Assembly: GCF_030694085.1 (NCBI RefSeq)
Contig: NZ_JAUXZE010000035.1
Location: forward strand, 496,001 to 560,000
Reading direction: 5' to 3'
From: Tabrizicola sp.
Lineage (GTDB): Bacteria; Pseudomonadota; Alphaproteobacteria; Rhodobacterales; Rhodobacteraceae
Length of the DNA stretch: 64,000 bases
Part shown: positions 54,796 through 64,000 of the stretch, piece by piece
Layout: every line of letters starts with the position of its first letter
How positions within the stretch are numbered: the first letter of the stretch is position 1
Translations under genes and position numbers: made by a program
The notes under the pieces: model-generated
What the model was told of the DNA's origin: nothing
What the model saw: the letters and a program-made list of their open reading frames with translations, nothing else
Databases searched by the model: none

Positions 54796-55374
54796 ATGCC
54801 CACCCGCAACGACGCCGCCCTCGTCTTCCTTAAGTCCCGCCGATCGCGGCCCGCGAAGCTGTTCTCCTTCCCGGTCCCCAGCCGCGACGAGGTCGAAGAG
54901 ATCCTGACCGCCGCCACCCGCGTGCCCGATCATGGCAAGCTGGAACCCTGGCGGCTGGTCGTGGTTCAGGGCGCGGCTTTCCGGCGGCTGGCCGACCTGG
55001 CCGAAGCGCGCGCCCGCGAACAGGGAGGCGATGACGAGAAGATCGCCAAGGGCCGCGGCCAGTACGATCTGGGCAAGCTCGCCGTCGTGGTGATCGCCTC
55101 GCCCAAGGCCTCGCCCAAGATCCCGGCAACAGAGCAACTCCTGTCCGCAGGCGCGCTCTGCCTTGGCATCGTCAATTCCGCCGAGGCTGCGGGCTGGGGT
55201 GCGTCATGGCTGACAGGCTGGACCGCACATGACGCCACCTTCGCCGCCCGCGCCTTTGGCTGTACTGACGGCGAGTACGTCGCCGGCGTCATCCACATTG
55301 CCACCCCGCCCGAGGATGGACCCGACCGGCCGCGCCCGGATCTCAGCCGCATCGTCACCTGGGTCGAGGCGTGA
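54796..55374 (+). CDS. Nitroreductase family protein
   Basis: 192 residues. FMN-binding SRRSRPAKLF, TRVPDHGKLEPWRLVVVQG, and C-terminal NSAEAAGWGASWLTGWTAHD. It resembles the YdjA-like nitroreductases. It starts the pair with the EI24 gene, which overlaps its stop (GTGA). Confidence 0.88.
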   Translation: MPTRNDAALVFLKSRRSRPAKLFSFPVPSRDEVEEILTAATRVPDHGKLEPWRLVVVQGAAFRRLADLAEARAREQGGDDEKIAKGRGQYDLGKLAVVVIASPKASPKIPATEQLLSAGALCLGIVNSAEAAGWGASWLTGWTAHDATFAARAFGCTDGEYVAGVIHIATPPEDGPDRPRPDLSRIVTWVEA

Positions 55375-56066
55375 TCTTCGCCGCCTTCTTCAAGGCCGTT
55401 GGCCAGCTGGGAGACCGCCGTTTCCGCCGCGTCGCGATCCTGGGTGTCCTGCTCGCCCTCGCGCTGCTCTTCGCGGTCTACGCGCTGTTCCTGCAACTGG
55501 TCTGGTGGCTGTCGCCCGACCAGATCGACTTGCCGGTGATCGGCCCCGTCACCGGAATGGACACGCTTCTGGGCTGGACCTCGGTCCTGTTCATGATCGG
55601 GCTTTCGGTCTTCCTGATGGTCCCCGTCGCCACGGCCTTCACGGGATTGTTCCTGGAGGACGTGGCCGACGCCGTCGAGGACCGGCACTACCCGCAGCTC
55701 TCACCCGCCACGCCGCCCGGTTTCTTCGAAGGGCTGCGCCAGTCCGTCAACTTCCTGGGACTGGTACTTGCGGTGAACATCGGCGCGCTGTTCGTCTACC
55801 CCTTCCTCGGCCCGTCGATCCCACTGGCCTTCTGGGCGCTGAACGGTTTCCTGCTGGGGCGGGAGTACTTCACTCTCGTCGCACTTCGCCGCCTGCCGCC
55901 GTCCGAGGTGAAGGCGATGCGCCGCCGCAACCGCTGGACGCTTTGGGCTGCGGGCACCTTGATGGCGGCGCCGCTGTCAGTCCCGATCCTGAACCTGGTG
56001 ATCCCAGTTCTGGGGGTTGCGACCTTCACGCACCTTTATCATCAACTTGCCAGCGCCGGGCGGTAA
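55371..56066 (+). CDS. EI24/CysZ-like membrane protein
   Basis: 231 residues, GTG start at 55371 overlapping the stop of the nitroreductase. Four or more membrane helices; FLEDVADAVEDRHYPQL and FLLGREYFTLVALRRLPPSEVKAMRRRNR are the EI24 signatures. CysZ relatives transport sulphate; the substrate here is not certain. Confidence 0.85.
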   Translation: MIFAAFFKAVGQLGDRRFRRVAILGVLLALALLFAVYALFLQLVWWLSPDQIDLPVIGPVTGMDTLLGWTSVLFMIGLSVFLMVPVATAFTGLFLEDVADAVEDRHYPQLSPATPPGFFEGLRQSVNFLGLVLAVNIGALFVYPFLGPSIPLAFWALNGFLLGREYFTLVALRRLPPSEVKAMRRRNRWTLWAAGTLMAAPLSVPILNLVIPVLGVATFTHLYHQLASAGR

Positions 56067-56073
56067 CGCGACC

Positions 56074-56121
56074 CAAATTTCTTGAGCAAGAAATTTGTCA
56101 AAATCCTTACTCAAGGATTTT
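56074..56121. repeat. Twin AT-rich hairpin element, copy 2
   Basis: Stem caaatttctt/aagaaatttg around gagc (56074-56097), then aaaatcctt/aaggatttt around actc (56100-56121). It is the same two-hairpin architecture and second stem as the element at 53402-53443, between convergent genes; it may also act as a terminator pair. Confidence 0.65.
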
Positions 56122-56137
56122 GTCCCCGGCCTCAGCC

Positions 56138-56407
56138 TCAGGGCGTCATGCGGCCGAACCAGTCCAGATCTTCCATCGTGATCCAGCCCGACAGGATCAC
56201 CCCCGCGATCACCGCCCAGATCGGTGTCGCGATCAGCGTCGTGATCCAGGCCTTGCGCTTCATCACTTCACCGGCCGGGGCACCTGGCGGCGTCCCGGGG
56301 ACAATGTGCTTTGCCTCGTCCTGCGACACCGTGCGATAGGGCAGTACGCAGAACAGCGTCATGAACCAGGTGATCGAGTACAGAACCAGTGCCGCGGTGA
56401 TCGTCAT
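56138..56407 (-). CDS. DUF1467 family membrane protein
   Basis: 89 residues with two membrane helices: MTITAALVLYSITWFMTLFCVLPYR and AWITTLIATPIWAVIAGVILSG. LPYRTVSQDEAKHIVPGTPPGAPAGEVMKRKA is the family core. Its start overlaps the stop of mce by 4 bp, a pairing that is usual in alphaproteobacteria. Confidence 0.85.
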   Translation of the reverse strand: MTITAALVLYSITWFMTLFCVLPYRTVSQDEAKHIVPGTPPGAPAGEVMKRKAWITTLIATPIWAVIAGVILSGWITMEDLDWFGRMTP

Positions 56408-56808
56408 GCCTGTTCCAGCTCCACCAGACAGCCGTTGAAATCCTTGGGATGCAGGAACAGCACCGGCTTGCCATGCGCCCCGATCTTCGGCTCGCCCGAC
56501 CCCAGCACCCGCGCGCCGGACGCCTTCAGGTGATCCCGCGCGGCCAGAATGTCGTCGACCTCGTAGCAGATATGGTGGATGCCGCCCGAGGGGTTCTTCT
56601 CCAGAAAGCCCGCGATGGGGGAGTTTTCGCCCAGGGGATAAAGAAGCTCGATCTTGGTGTTCGGCAATTCGATGAAAACCACCGTCACCCCGTGGTCAGG
56701 CTCTGGCTGCGGCGCGCCGACCTTGGCGCCCAGCGTCGCGCGGTATTGCGCCGCTGCCGCCTCAAGGTCGGGCACGGCGATGGCGACGTGGTTCAGGCGT
56801 CCGATCAT
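56404..56808 (-). CDS. mce: Methylmalonyl-CoA epimerase
   Basis: 134 residues. VOC fold: MIGRLNHVAIAVPDLEAAAAQYR, ENSPIAGFLEKNPSGGIHHICYEVDD, and KPVLFLHPKDFNGCLVELEQ. Conserved His and Glu metal ligands are present in NHVAIAV, HHICYEV and VELEQ. It interconverts methylmalonyl-CoA epimers in propionyl-CoA and ethylmalonyl-CoA metabolism, with MeaB (31763) as a functional neighbour. Confidence 0.93.
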   Translation of the reverse strand: MIGRLNHVAIAVPDLEAAAAQYRATLGAKVGAPQPEPDHGVTVVFIELPNTKIELLYPLGENSPIAGFLEKNPSGGIHHICYEVDDILAARDHLKASGARVLGSGEPKIGAHGKPVLFLHPKDFNGCLVELEQA

Positions 56809-56886
56809 GGGGGTCCCCTTGCAAGCTCTCGACCCGCTTATGCGACCCGGCCCCCTGGCATGCAAGCGGGCTTTGGGTCGCAGGCG

Positions 56887-56902
56887 TTAACCCGGACTTT
56901 AC
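56887..56902 (+). promoter_or_regulatory. Near-consensus CtrA box upstream of a response regulator
   Basis: TTAA-CCCGGAC-TTTAC (56887-56902) differs from TTAA-N7-TTAAC in one position and lies 42 bp before the response-regulator start. It is weaker than the exact box at 26229. Confidence 0.35.
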
Positions 56903-56943
56903 GGCGATTGAGGACACTCGGCCTGAAGAAGACGAGGTAGCTC

Positions 56944-57624
56944 ATGCCATTTCCGCCCGATCCGATGATCCCCCAGCCTCCCTCGCACGGGCCCGGTCGT
57001 CTGCCGCTGCAGGGCCTGTCGCTGTTGATCGTTGACGACAGCCGCTTCACCTGCGACGCGCTGCGCCTGATCCTGCAGCGGGCAGGCGCACGGCTTCGGC
57101 GTGCGGAAAGCCTTGAAATAGCAAGGCTTCACTTGGCCTTCCACCGACCGGACCTGGCGATTGTCGACCTTGGCCTGCCCGATGGCAGGGGGGAAGACCT
57201 GATCGCCGAGCTTGCATCCGAGGGGCTTCCCGTCCTGGGTCTTTCCGGCGACCCCGACGGGCGCGAGGCGGCGCTGGATGCCGGGGCGACGGAGTTTCTG
57301 GAAAAGCCGCTCGGCTCCGCAGCAGGGCTGGTCCGGCTGATTCGCCAGCTTGCCACCGGAGCGGGTCCGGTCGAGAAAGGGGATGACGCCCCCGCCCCCC
57401 TGGGCGATCCGCTGGCCTTGCGCGATGACCTTATGCGCGGCGTCAGCCTGATCACCGCACCGGGCGATCCAGTCTATGCCAAGGGTTTCCTGCGCAGCCT
57501 CGCGCGCGCGGCGGGCGATACGGCGCTTGCGGCGGCGGTGGAAGAGACCCACACCGCCTTCGACCGCGCCAAACTGGCCCGCATGATCGAGGACCGGCTC
57601 GCCGCCCTCAGTTCACTGGCGTGA
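56944..57624 (+). CDS. Response regulator with REC domain and no recognised output domain
   Basis: 226 residues. REC: LLIVDDSRFTCDAL (Asp pair), phospho-acceptor Asp in LAIVDLGLPDG, Ser in GLSGDP (switch Thr/Ser), Lys in FLEKPLG. The remaining 100 residues are helical (RSLARAAGDTALAAAVEETH), without a known DNA-binding motif. It is possibly a single-domain signalling adaptor. A CtrA-like box lies just upstream. Confidence 0.85.
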   Translation: MPFPPDPMIPQPPSHGPGRLPLQGLSLLIVDDSRFTCDALRLILQRAGARLRRAESLEIARLHLAFHRPDLAIVDLGLPDGRGEDLIAELASEGLPVLGLSGDPDGREAALDAGATEFLEKPLGSAAGLVRLIRQLATGAGPVEKGDDAPAPLGDPLALRDDLMRGVSLITAPGDPVYAKGFLRSLARAAGDTALAAAVEETHTAFDRAKLARMIEDRLAALSSLA

Positions 57625-58341
57625 CTCGGGGCCCAGCGCCGGATCGCTTGCCGCCCGCACCAGCCGCGTCAGGTCGGACAGACGCTCTTTCTGCCGTCCC
57701 TTCGCGTCGAAATTCGTGGGCGACAGCCAGGCCGCATAGGCTTCGGCCAGCGCCGGCCACTCGCTGTCGATTACACTGAACCAGGCCGTATCGCGGTTCC
57801 GTCCCTTCACGATCAGGTGGTTGCGGAACACCCCTTCAAAGCTGAACCCCAGCCGTTGCGCCGCCCGGCGCGACGCAAGGTTCAGCGCGTTGCACTTCCA
57901 CTCGTATCGCCGGTAGCCCGCCCTGAACGCCCAGTCCATCATCAGGAACATGGCTTCCGTCCAGGCCGCACCCCGCTGCATTGGCGGAGCGATGCAGATG
58001 TGCCCGACCTCGATCGACCCCGCCTCTGGCGCGATCCGCAGGTAGCTCGCGATCCCGCCCGCCTGCCCCGTTTCCCTGTCGCGCAGCACCAGAAAGCGCG
58101 GGTCCTCGCCCGCCTCCCGCTCCCGCGCCCAACGGTGATAGGCCGAGCCCGAGGCGAACGGGCCATAGGGCATGTAGTCCCACAAGCTGTCATGGCCCTG
58201 GAACGCCTGGTGCAGATCGAAGGCATGGGTATCTGCCACCAGCGGCTCCAGCCTTGCCAGGTGGCCCTCCAGCGCCGGGAAGTCCGGGCGCCGGGGCGGC
58301 GTCCATCCTGACACGATCTCTCCCAGCCGTGCATCGGACAT
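57613..58341 (-). CDS. GNAT family N-acetyltransferase (RimJ/RimL-like)
   Basis: 242 residues. VGHICIAPPMQRGAAWTEAMFLMMDWAF is the acetyl-CoA motif A, YRRYEWKCNALNLASRRAAQRLGFSFEGVFRNHLIVKGRNRDTAWFSVID is the RimJ-type tail. It overlaps the response regulator's stop by 12 bp, tail to tail. The substrate is unknown. Confidence 0.87.
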   Translation of the reverse strand: MSDARLGEIVSGWTPPRRPDFPALEGHLARLEPLVADTHAFDLHQAFQGHDSLWDYMPYGPFASGSAYHRWAREREAGEDPRFLVLRDRETGQAGGIASYLRIAPEAGSIEVGHICIAPPMQRGAAWTEAMFLMMDWAFRAGYRRYEWKCNALNLASRRAAQRLGFSFEGVFRNHLIVKGRNRDTAWFSVIDSEWPALAEAYAAWLSPTNFDAKGRQKERLSDLTRLVRAASDPALGPESRQ

Positions 58342-58404
58342 GGCGCGCCCTCCCCTGACCCCGCCTCACGCTAGGCTTGGCGGCGGGGCATGGCAAGTCG
58401 CTGG

Positions 58405-58875
58405 CTAGAAGTGGAAATCCGCAGGATAGGAATGGAACCCGTCGAAATCCGCCTTGCCAAGCGGCACCCCGGCAGCGCGCAGGGCGGCATAGCCCATCGT
58501 CAGGTGAAAGAAGAAGTTCGGCAGACCGTAAAGGTGCAGGAACTCTGTCCCCGTCTGCTCCAGCACGGCAAAGCCTGCCTGGTGGCGGATCACCCGCGTC
58601 TCGGCGCCCTCGAAATCGGCCGGTTGCATCGCCCCCAGCATCGCCCGCGCCACCGCAAGCCGCGGCCCCAGGGCCTGCGGCAGGTCCGGCACCTCGCGCC
58701 CGGCCAGAGGACAGGCAATCCGCAACGCGAACCCCGCCGCCGTGGCGAATTGCTGGCTGGCCGGAAAACTGTCGGCAATCCGCGCGGCCAGGGCCTCCGG
58801 TCCCGCCTTCTCGGCCATCGCCGCCACGCGGGCGAGGTAGTGCCGGAAGACGGGGACCGAGGCCTGGTACATCAC
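58405..58875 (-). CDS. DUF1993 family protein, second copy
   Basis: 156 residues. [25 protein letters not shown] and [32 protein letters not shown] show the same family as 38030-38524, with the same Asn/Gln-Phe-Phe-Phe-His motif. It overlaps aspS by 4 bp, so it is co-translated with it. Function unknown. Confidence 0.83.
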   Translation of the reverse strand: MMYQASVPVFRHYLARVAAMAEKAGPEALAARIADSFPASQQFATAAGFALRIACPLAGREVPDLPQALGPRLAVARAMLGAMQPADFEGAETRVIRHQAGFAVLEQTGTEFLHLYGLPNFFFHLTMGYAALRAAGVPLGKADFDGFHSYPADFHF

Positions 58876-60668
58876 GCCTCCTTGGGCAAGACGCGCAGGC
58901 GCAATTCGCGCAACTGTTCGTTCATCGGCTCTGACGGCGCGCCCATCAACAGGTCCTCGGCGCGCTGGTTCATCGGGAACATGATCACTTCGCGGATGTT
59001 CTGGGTGTCGGCCAGCAGCATCACGAGCCGGTCGATCCCAGCCGCGCAGCCGCCATGCGGAGGCGCCCCGTACTTGAACGCCTTGACCATTCCGCCGAAC
59101 CGCTTGTCGACTTCCGACGCCGGATAGCCCGCCACCTCGAAGGCCTTGTACATGATCTCGGGCTTGTGGTTGCGGATCGCGCCCGAGATCACCTCATAGC
59201 CGTTGCAGGCCAAGTCATACTGATAGCCCAAAACCTCCAGCGGGTCGCCGTTCAGCGCCTCAAGGCCCCCCTGCGGCATCGAGAAGGGGTTGTGGCTGAA
59301 GTCGATCTTCCCCTCGTCGGTCTTCTCGTACATCGGGAAATCGACGATCCAGGCAAAGCGGAAGCTGTCCTTGTCGGTCAGCCCCAATTCCTCGCCGATC
59401 ACGTTCCGCGCCCGGCCGGCGATGGGTTCGAAAGTTTCCGGCTTGCCGCCAAGGAAGAACGCCGCATCGCCCTTGTCGAGGCCCAGCTGCACCCGGATCG
59501 CCTCGGTCCGCTCGGGTCCGATGTTCTTGGCCAGGGGGCCAGCGGCTTCCATGCCCGACCCATCTTCGGCCTCACGCCAGAAAATATACCCCATCCCCGG
59601 CAGCCCCTGCTGTTGCGCAAAGGCGTTCATCCGGTCGCAGAACTTGCGGCCCACGGGTTCGCCCGACGGCCCCTTGGGTGCCGGAATGGCGCGGATCTCG
59701 TTGCCTTCCTGCTCCAGCAGCCTGGCGAAGATCGCAAAGCCCGAACCGCGGAAATGCTCCGACACGTCCTGCATCTTGATCGGGTTGCGCAGGTCGGGCT
59801 TGTCCGAGCCGTACCACTTCAGCGAGTCCCGATAGGCGATGCGCGGCCAGTCCGCATGAACCTTCCGCCCCTTCCCGAACGCCTCGAACAGACCCTGCAA
59901 CACCGGCTGGACGGCGGCAAAGACGTCATCCTGGGTGACAAAGGACATCTCGATGTCCAGCTGGTAAAAGTCGGTGGGCGACCGGTCCGCGCGCGGGTCT
60001 TCATCCCGGAAACACGGGGCGATCTGGAAATAGCGGTCGAAACCCGCGACCTGGATAAGCTGCTTGAACTGCTGCGGTGCCTGCGGCAACGCATAGAACT
60101 TGCCCGGATGCAGCCGCGACGGCACCAGGAAGTCGCGCGCGCCCTCGGGGCTGGAGGCGGTGATGATCGGCGTCTGGAACTCGGTGAAGCCCTGGTCCCA
60201 CATCGCGTTGCGCAGCCAGCGCACCACGTTCGAGCGCAGCATCATGTTCTGGTGCATCGTGTCACGGCGCAGGTCAAGGAAGCGGTAGGTCAGCCGCGTT
60301 TCCTCAGGGTATTCGGCATCGCCGAAGACCGGCAGCGGCAGCTCTTCCGAGGCGCCCAGCACCTCGACCTCGGTCACATAGACCTCGATCTCGCCGGTCG
60401 GGATCTTGCCGTTGACCAGCGACGCGTCCCGCGCCTTCACCCTGCCATCGACCCGGATCACCCACTCGCTACGCACCTTCTCCAGTGCCGGGAAGGCGGG
60501 CGAATCCCCGTCGCACAGGACCTGGGTTATCCCGTAGTGGTCGCGCAGGTCGATGAACAGCACGCCCCCATGGTCCCGCACACGGTGGACCCAGCCCGAC
60601 AGGCGGACAGACTGCCCCACATGTTCCTTGTTCAGCGCGGCACAGGTGTGGCTGCGATAGGCGTGCAT
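58872..60668 (-). CDS. aspS: Aspartyl-tRNA synthetase
   Basis: 598 residues. Class II synthetase with bacterial GAD domain: [34 protein letters not shown], active-site [34 protein letters not shown] (motif 2), and [19 protein letters not shown] (motif 3). It charges tRNA-Asp, and perhaps tRNA-Asn, in alphaproteobacteria. The second of two adjacent ATGs (60668) is chosen by spacing from aagggg. Confidence 0.96.
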   Translation of the reverse strand: MHAYRSHTCAALNKEHVGQSVRLSGWVHRVRDHGGVLFIDLRDHYGITQVLCDGDSPAFPALEKVRSEWVIRVDGRVKARDASLVNGKIPTGEIEVYVTEVEVLGASEELPLPVFGDAEYPEETRLTYRFLDLRRDTMHQNMMLRSNVVRWLRNAMWDQGFTEFQTPIITASSPEGARDFLVPSRLHPGKFYALPQAPQQFKQLIQVAGFDRYFQIAPCFRDEDPRADRSPTDFYQLDIEMSFVTQDDVFAAVQPVLQGLFEAFGKGRKVHADWPRIAYRDSLKWYGSDKPDLRNPIKMQDVSEHFRGSGFAIFARLLEQEGNEIRAIPAPKGPSGEPVGRKFCDRMNAFAQQQGLPGMGYIFWREAEDGSGMEAAGPLAKNIGPERTEAIRVQLGLDKGDAAFFLGGKPETFEPIAGRARNVIGEELGLTDKDSFRFAWIVDFPMYEKTDEGKIDFSHNPFSMPQGGLEALNGDPLEVLGYQYDLACNGYEVISGAIRNHKPEIMYKAFEVAGYPASEVDKRFGGMVKAFKYGAPPHGGCAAGIDRLVMLLADTQNIREVIMFPMNQRAEDLLMGAPSEPMNEQLRELRLRVLPKEA

Positions 60669-60747
60669 CATGGTTCCCCTTTCCAGGGCCTCAATTCCAT
60701 CGCGCCGATACACCTTGCCCCCTGCCCGAAGTCAAGCCCGCGCCCTT

Positions 60748-60829
60748 TCATCTTTGCCCAAATATCCCCGCCGGAGGCAGCCGACCCTGGTCGCAAGGGC
60801 CTCCGGCGGGGATATTTATCCAAAGATGA
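60748..60829. repeat. Large inverted pair of the ATATTTGGGCAAAGATGA repeat
   Basis: Arm A 60748-60778 and arm B 60799-60829 are 31-nt inverted copies differing at about 3 positions, separated by 20 nt. Each arm contains the ccgccggaggc end and the tcatctttg end. Arm B supplies the TAA stop and the last codons (FIFG) of the pabC-type gene. It can form a 31-bp hairpin in RNA. Confidence 0.75.
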
Positions 60830-61442
60830 AAACGGCGGGGATCAGGCCGCGCAGCGCGTTGCCGACCCAAAGCCGCACCTCGGGCAGGTCCTCGGCCCGC
60901 AGCAGTTCTTCTGGGCAGCCGAGTTCCGCGCGCAACACACCCGGCAGAAGGCCGCAAGACAGGGGCGGCGTGCGCAGTCCCTGCCCCCGGTCGAAGAAGA
61001 CGCTGGTGATCGACCCGTCGCAGACCTCGCCGCGCTCGTTGAGGAAGATCACCTCGTCCACCCCCGCCGGCAGCGACGCGCGCGCGCGGTCATAGGCTTC
61101 GCGCCGCGTCGACTTGACCCGCAGCCAGGGATCGTCCGAGCGCAACCGCGCGCGCGCCAGCCCGACCCGCCATTCGGCCTTGGCAGGGGGCAGCGGGGCC
61201 ACCGTCCAATCCACGCTTGCGTCCCGATCCAGCGTCAGGCGCAGCCGCGCCGGATGACCCGGGCCGTCCGGCATCACCCCGGGGCACCGCCAGCCCAGCA
61301 GTTCAGCCGACCGCCGCAACCGCGCCTCATGCAGGGTCCAGCGCGGCGCGGCGCGACCGTCCCACAGCACCGTCTCGATCAGCTTCAGTCCCGGCTCACC
61401 GCCGCATTCACGAAGCGCGCCTTCCACAGCGCCTCCTCCCAT
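60816..61442 (-). CDS. pabC: Aminodeoxychorismate lyase-type class IV aminotransferase
   Basis: 208 residues if started at ATG 61442; an in-frame GTG at 61427 is equally plausible. LIETVLWDG, TLHEARLRRSAELLGW, RVKSTRREAYDRA with PLP Lys, EVIFLNERGEVCDGSITSVFF and LSCGLLPGVLRAELG are the class IV motifs. It overlaps the end of pabB by up to 58 bp, which is typical of pabB-pabC. It forms p-aminobenzoate for folate. Its C-terminus is encoded by a repeat arm. Confidence 0.85.
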   Translation of the reverse strand: MGGGAVEGALRECGGEPGLKLIETVLWDGRAAPRWTLHEARLRRSAELLGWRCPGVMPDGPGHPARLRLTLDRDASVDWTVAPLPPAKAEWRVGLARARLRSDDPWLRVKSTRREAYDRARASLPAGVDEVIFLNERGEVCDGSITSVFFDRGQGLRTPPLSCGLLPGVLRAELGCPEELLRAEDLPEVRLWVGNALRGLIPAVFIFG

Positions 61443-62521
61443 TCGCCATCGACCGTCGAGCCATGCGTCAGCCCGCCGCCCACGTTCATCGTGATCCGGT
61501 CCCCGTCAACCGACAGCGTGCGGATCGCGACTGAGAAATCCGCATCGCCCTGCGGAGACATCCAGCCGACCGCGCCGCAATAGACGCCACGGGCATCCGG
61601 TTCGACCTCGCGGATGATCTCCATCGCCCTGATCTTTGGCGCGCCGGTCACCGATCCGCAGGGAAACAGCGCCGCCATCAGCCCCGGCAGGGTCGCCGGT
61701 CCGTCCAGCACCCCCTCAACGGTCGAGGTCATCTGGTGAACCGTCGCATAGCTTTCGATCGCATACAGCGCCGGGACCTGCACCGTTCCCACCTTCGACA
61801 GCCGCGAGATGTCGTTGCGCAGCAGGTCCACGATCATCAGGTTCTCGGCGCGGTCCTTCTCGTCGCTGCGCAGATCCGCGATGATCGCGGCATCCTCGGC
61901 CGCATCCTTGCCGCGGGGCCGCGTGCCCTTCATCGGACGGGTGACGATCTTGCTGCCCTGAACCATGAAGAACAGTTCAGGAGAGCGGGAAACGACGATG
62001 GGTCCGACGCCCAGGTCGACATAGGCGCCGTGCCCCACCGCTCCGGTGCGACGGAACGCGCCATAAAGGCCCAACGCGGTCCCGGAAACCAGGTGCGCCG
62101 CCATGGGAAAGGTCAGGTTGACCTGATAGCAGTCACCCGCCGCGATATAGTCGAAAACCTTGCGCGCCGCATAGCCATAGGCGCGGCGGCTGACCAGCGG
62201 CGCGGGCGCGGTCATGCGAGTGGCACCTGAATCCCGGGCCGCACGCTCCAGCGCCTCGACCGCCGGACGGGGCGCGTCATAGACGCCCAGCGCCAGCAGC
62301 GGCCCGGGGCGTTTGCGGGGCATCCGGCGGGCGAGCTTCGGCTCCAGTGCATAGCCTGCCTCGTAGGCGACATAGCCTGCAAGCCAGGCCCCCTGTGCCC
62401 GCAACGCCTCGGCCCGGGCAAGGGCGGGCGCGACGTCTTTCTGCGTATGGGCCGCAATGACCTCGCGCGGCGCGTCGAAAAGCGCCGGTGCCCCGTCTGG
62501 CCCATGTTCAAGAAGGATCAC
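61385..62521 (-). CDS. pabB: Aminodeoxychorismate synthase component I
   Basis: 378 residues, GTG start at 62521. Chorismate-binding domain: GDCYQVNLTF, SPELFF, RPMKGTRPRG (the Lys of the PIKGT-type motif marks PabB rather than TrpE), DLLRNDISRLSKVGTVQVP, HQMTSTVEG, ALFPCGSVTGAPKIRAMEII and GAVGWMSPQGDADFSVAIRT. It makes aminodeoxychorismate with a glutamine amidotransferase partner not in the window. Confidence 0.93.
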   Translation of the reverse strand: MILLEHGPDGAPALFDAPREVIAAHTQKDVAPALARAEALRAQGAWLAGYVAYEAGYALEPKLARRMPRKRPGPLLALGVYDAPRPAVEALERAARDSGATRMTAPAPLVSRRAYGYAARKVFDYIAAGDCYQVNLTFPMAAHLVSGTALGLYGAFRRTGAVGHGAYVDLGVGPIVVSRSPELFFMVQGSKIVTRPMKGTRPRGKDAAEDAAIIADLRSDEKDRAENLMIVDLLRNDISRLSKVGTVQVPALYAIESYATVHQMTSTVEGVLDGPATLPGLMAALFPCGSVTGAPKIRAMEIIREVEPDARGVYCGAVGWMSPQGDADFSVAIRTLSVDGDRITMNVGGGLTHGSTVDGEWEEALWKARFVNAAVSRD

Positions 62522-62627
62522 CCGCGCACCCTTACTGTCCTGCCGTCCGAGATAGGCCGATCCTGCACCCCGCGCCAGTGGCTTTCCCGACAGGCTTAAG
62601 GGGGTTTGCGACCCGCCGGTTTGCCCC

Positions 62628-62655
62628 TTGCGCCGGTCCGGCTTCTGTCTATAAC
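62628..62655 (+). promoter_or_regulatory. Likely promoter of carB
   Basis: TTGCGC (62628-62633), a 16-bp spacer, TATAAC (62650-62655), 34 bp before the carB start codon. The -10 is a good match and the -35 fair. Confidence 0.45.
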
Positions 62656-62688
62656 CCGCACAATTTTGCGCAATAGGTGGGGGCTACG

Positions 62689-64000
<1,312 letters not shown>

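Overview
The window looks like chromosomal core sequence from a high-GC alphaproteobacterium of the Rhodobacteraceae (Paracoccaceae) type. Supporting genes are GcrA, an NDUFS4-like complex I accessory subunit, DUF2927, DUF6455, DUF1467 and Hint-domain proteins, MeaB plus methylmalonyl-CoA epimerase, a CtrA-type TTAA-N7-TTAAC box and the style of the dispersed repeats. The genus cannot be fixed from this sequence alone. I see no prophage, conjugative element, CRISPR array or rRNA operon.

Layout. 1-5 kb: a five-gene plus-strand cluster (XpaC-like, TelA, DUF2927 lipoprotein, SPFH+GYF_2 protein, double zinc-ribbon membrane protein) that looks like a membrane/toxic-anion stress module. 5-13 kb: small metabolic and hypothetical genes, uvrB, a RAYT transposase with its REP palindromes, and tRNA-Arg(UCU). 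13.4-18 kb: an enolase-superfamily gene next to a tightly overlapping block of three alpha/beta hydrolases and a PLP dehydratase. 18-26 kb: ABC exporter, methyltransferase, acyl-CoA synthetase, fructokinase-dtd and purC. 26-33 kb: small lipoproteins, lepA, arr, rpmB and meaB. 33-45 kb: hrpB, an MFS transporter, an isochorismatase-family protein, a sterol-desaturase-like protein, argD-argF, a degenerate Hint protein and a serine hydrolase. 45-64 kb: gcrA, an AsmA-like protein, rimO, many short conserved genes, an HDAC-like hydrolase, mce, aspS, pabB-pabC and the start of carB.

The genes mostly serve housekeeping: arginine (argD, argF, carB), folate (pabB, pabC), purines (purC), translation (lepA, rpmB, aspS, dtd, rimO, tRNA-Arg), repair and RNA (uvrB, hrpB), methylmalonyl-CoA metabolism (meaB, mce) and cell-cycle control (gcrA).

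The most unusual signals are these. Two short genes are each interrupted by a single in-frame TGA, and there is a weaker third case. A RAYT gene is accompanied by GTAG-headed REP palindromes, several of which overlap or supply gene ends. Two further dispersed repeat families are present. Two proteins keep their fold signatures but lack catalytic residues: an alpha/beta hydrolase with Ser to Gly and a Hint domain with Cys to Ala and His to Gln. HrpB carries an in-frame insertion of about 43 residues. The TelA/SPFH cluster is the best candidate for an incompletely described system, although its families are individually known.
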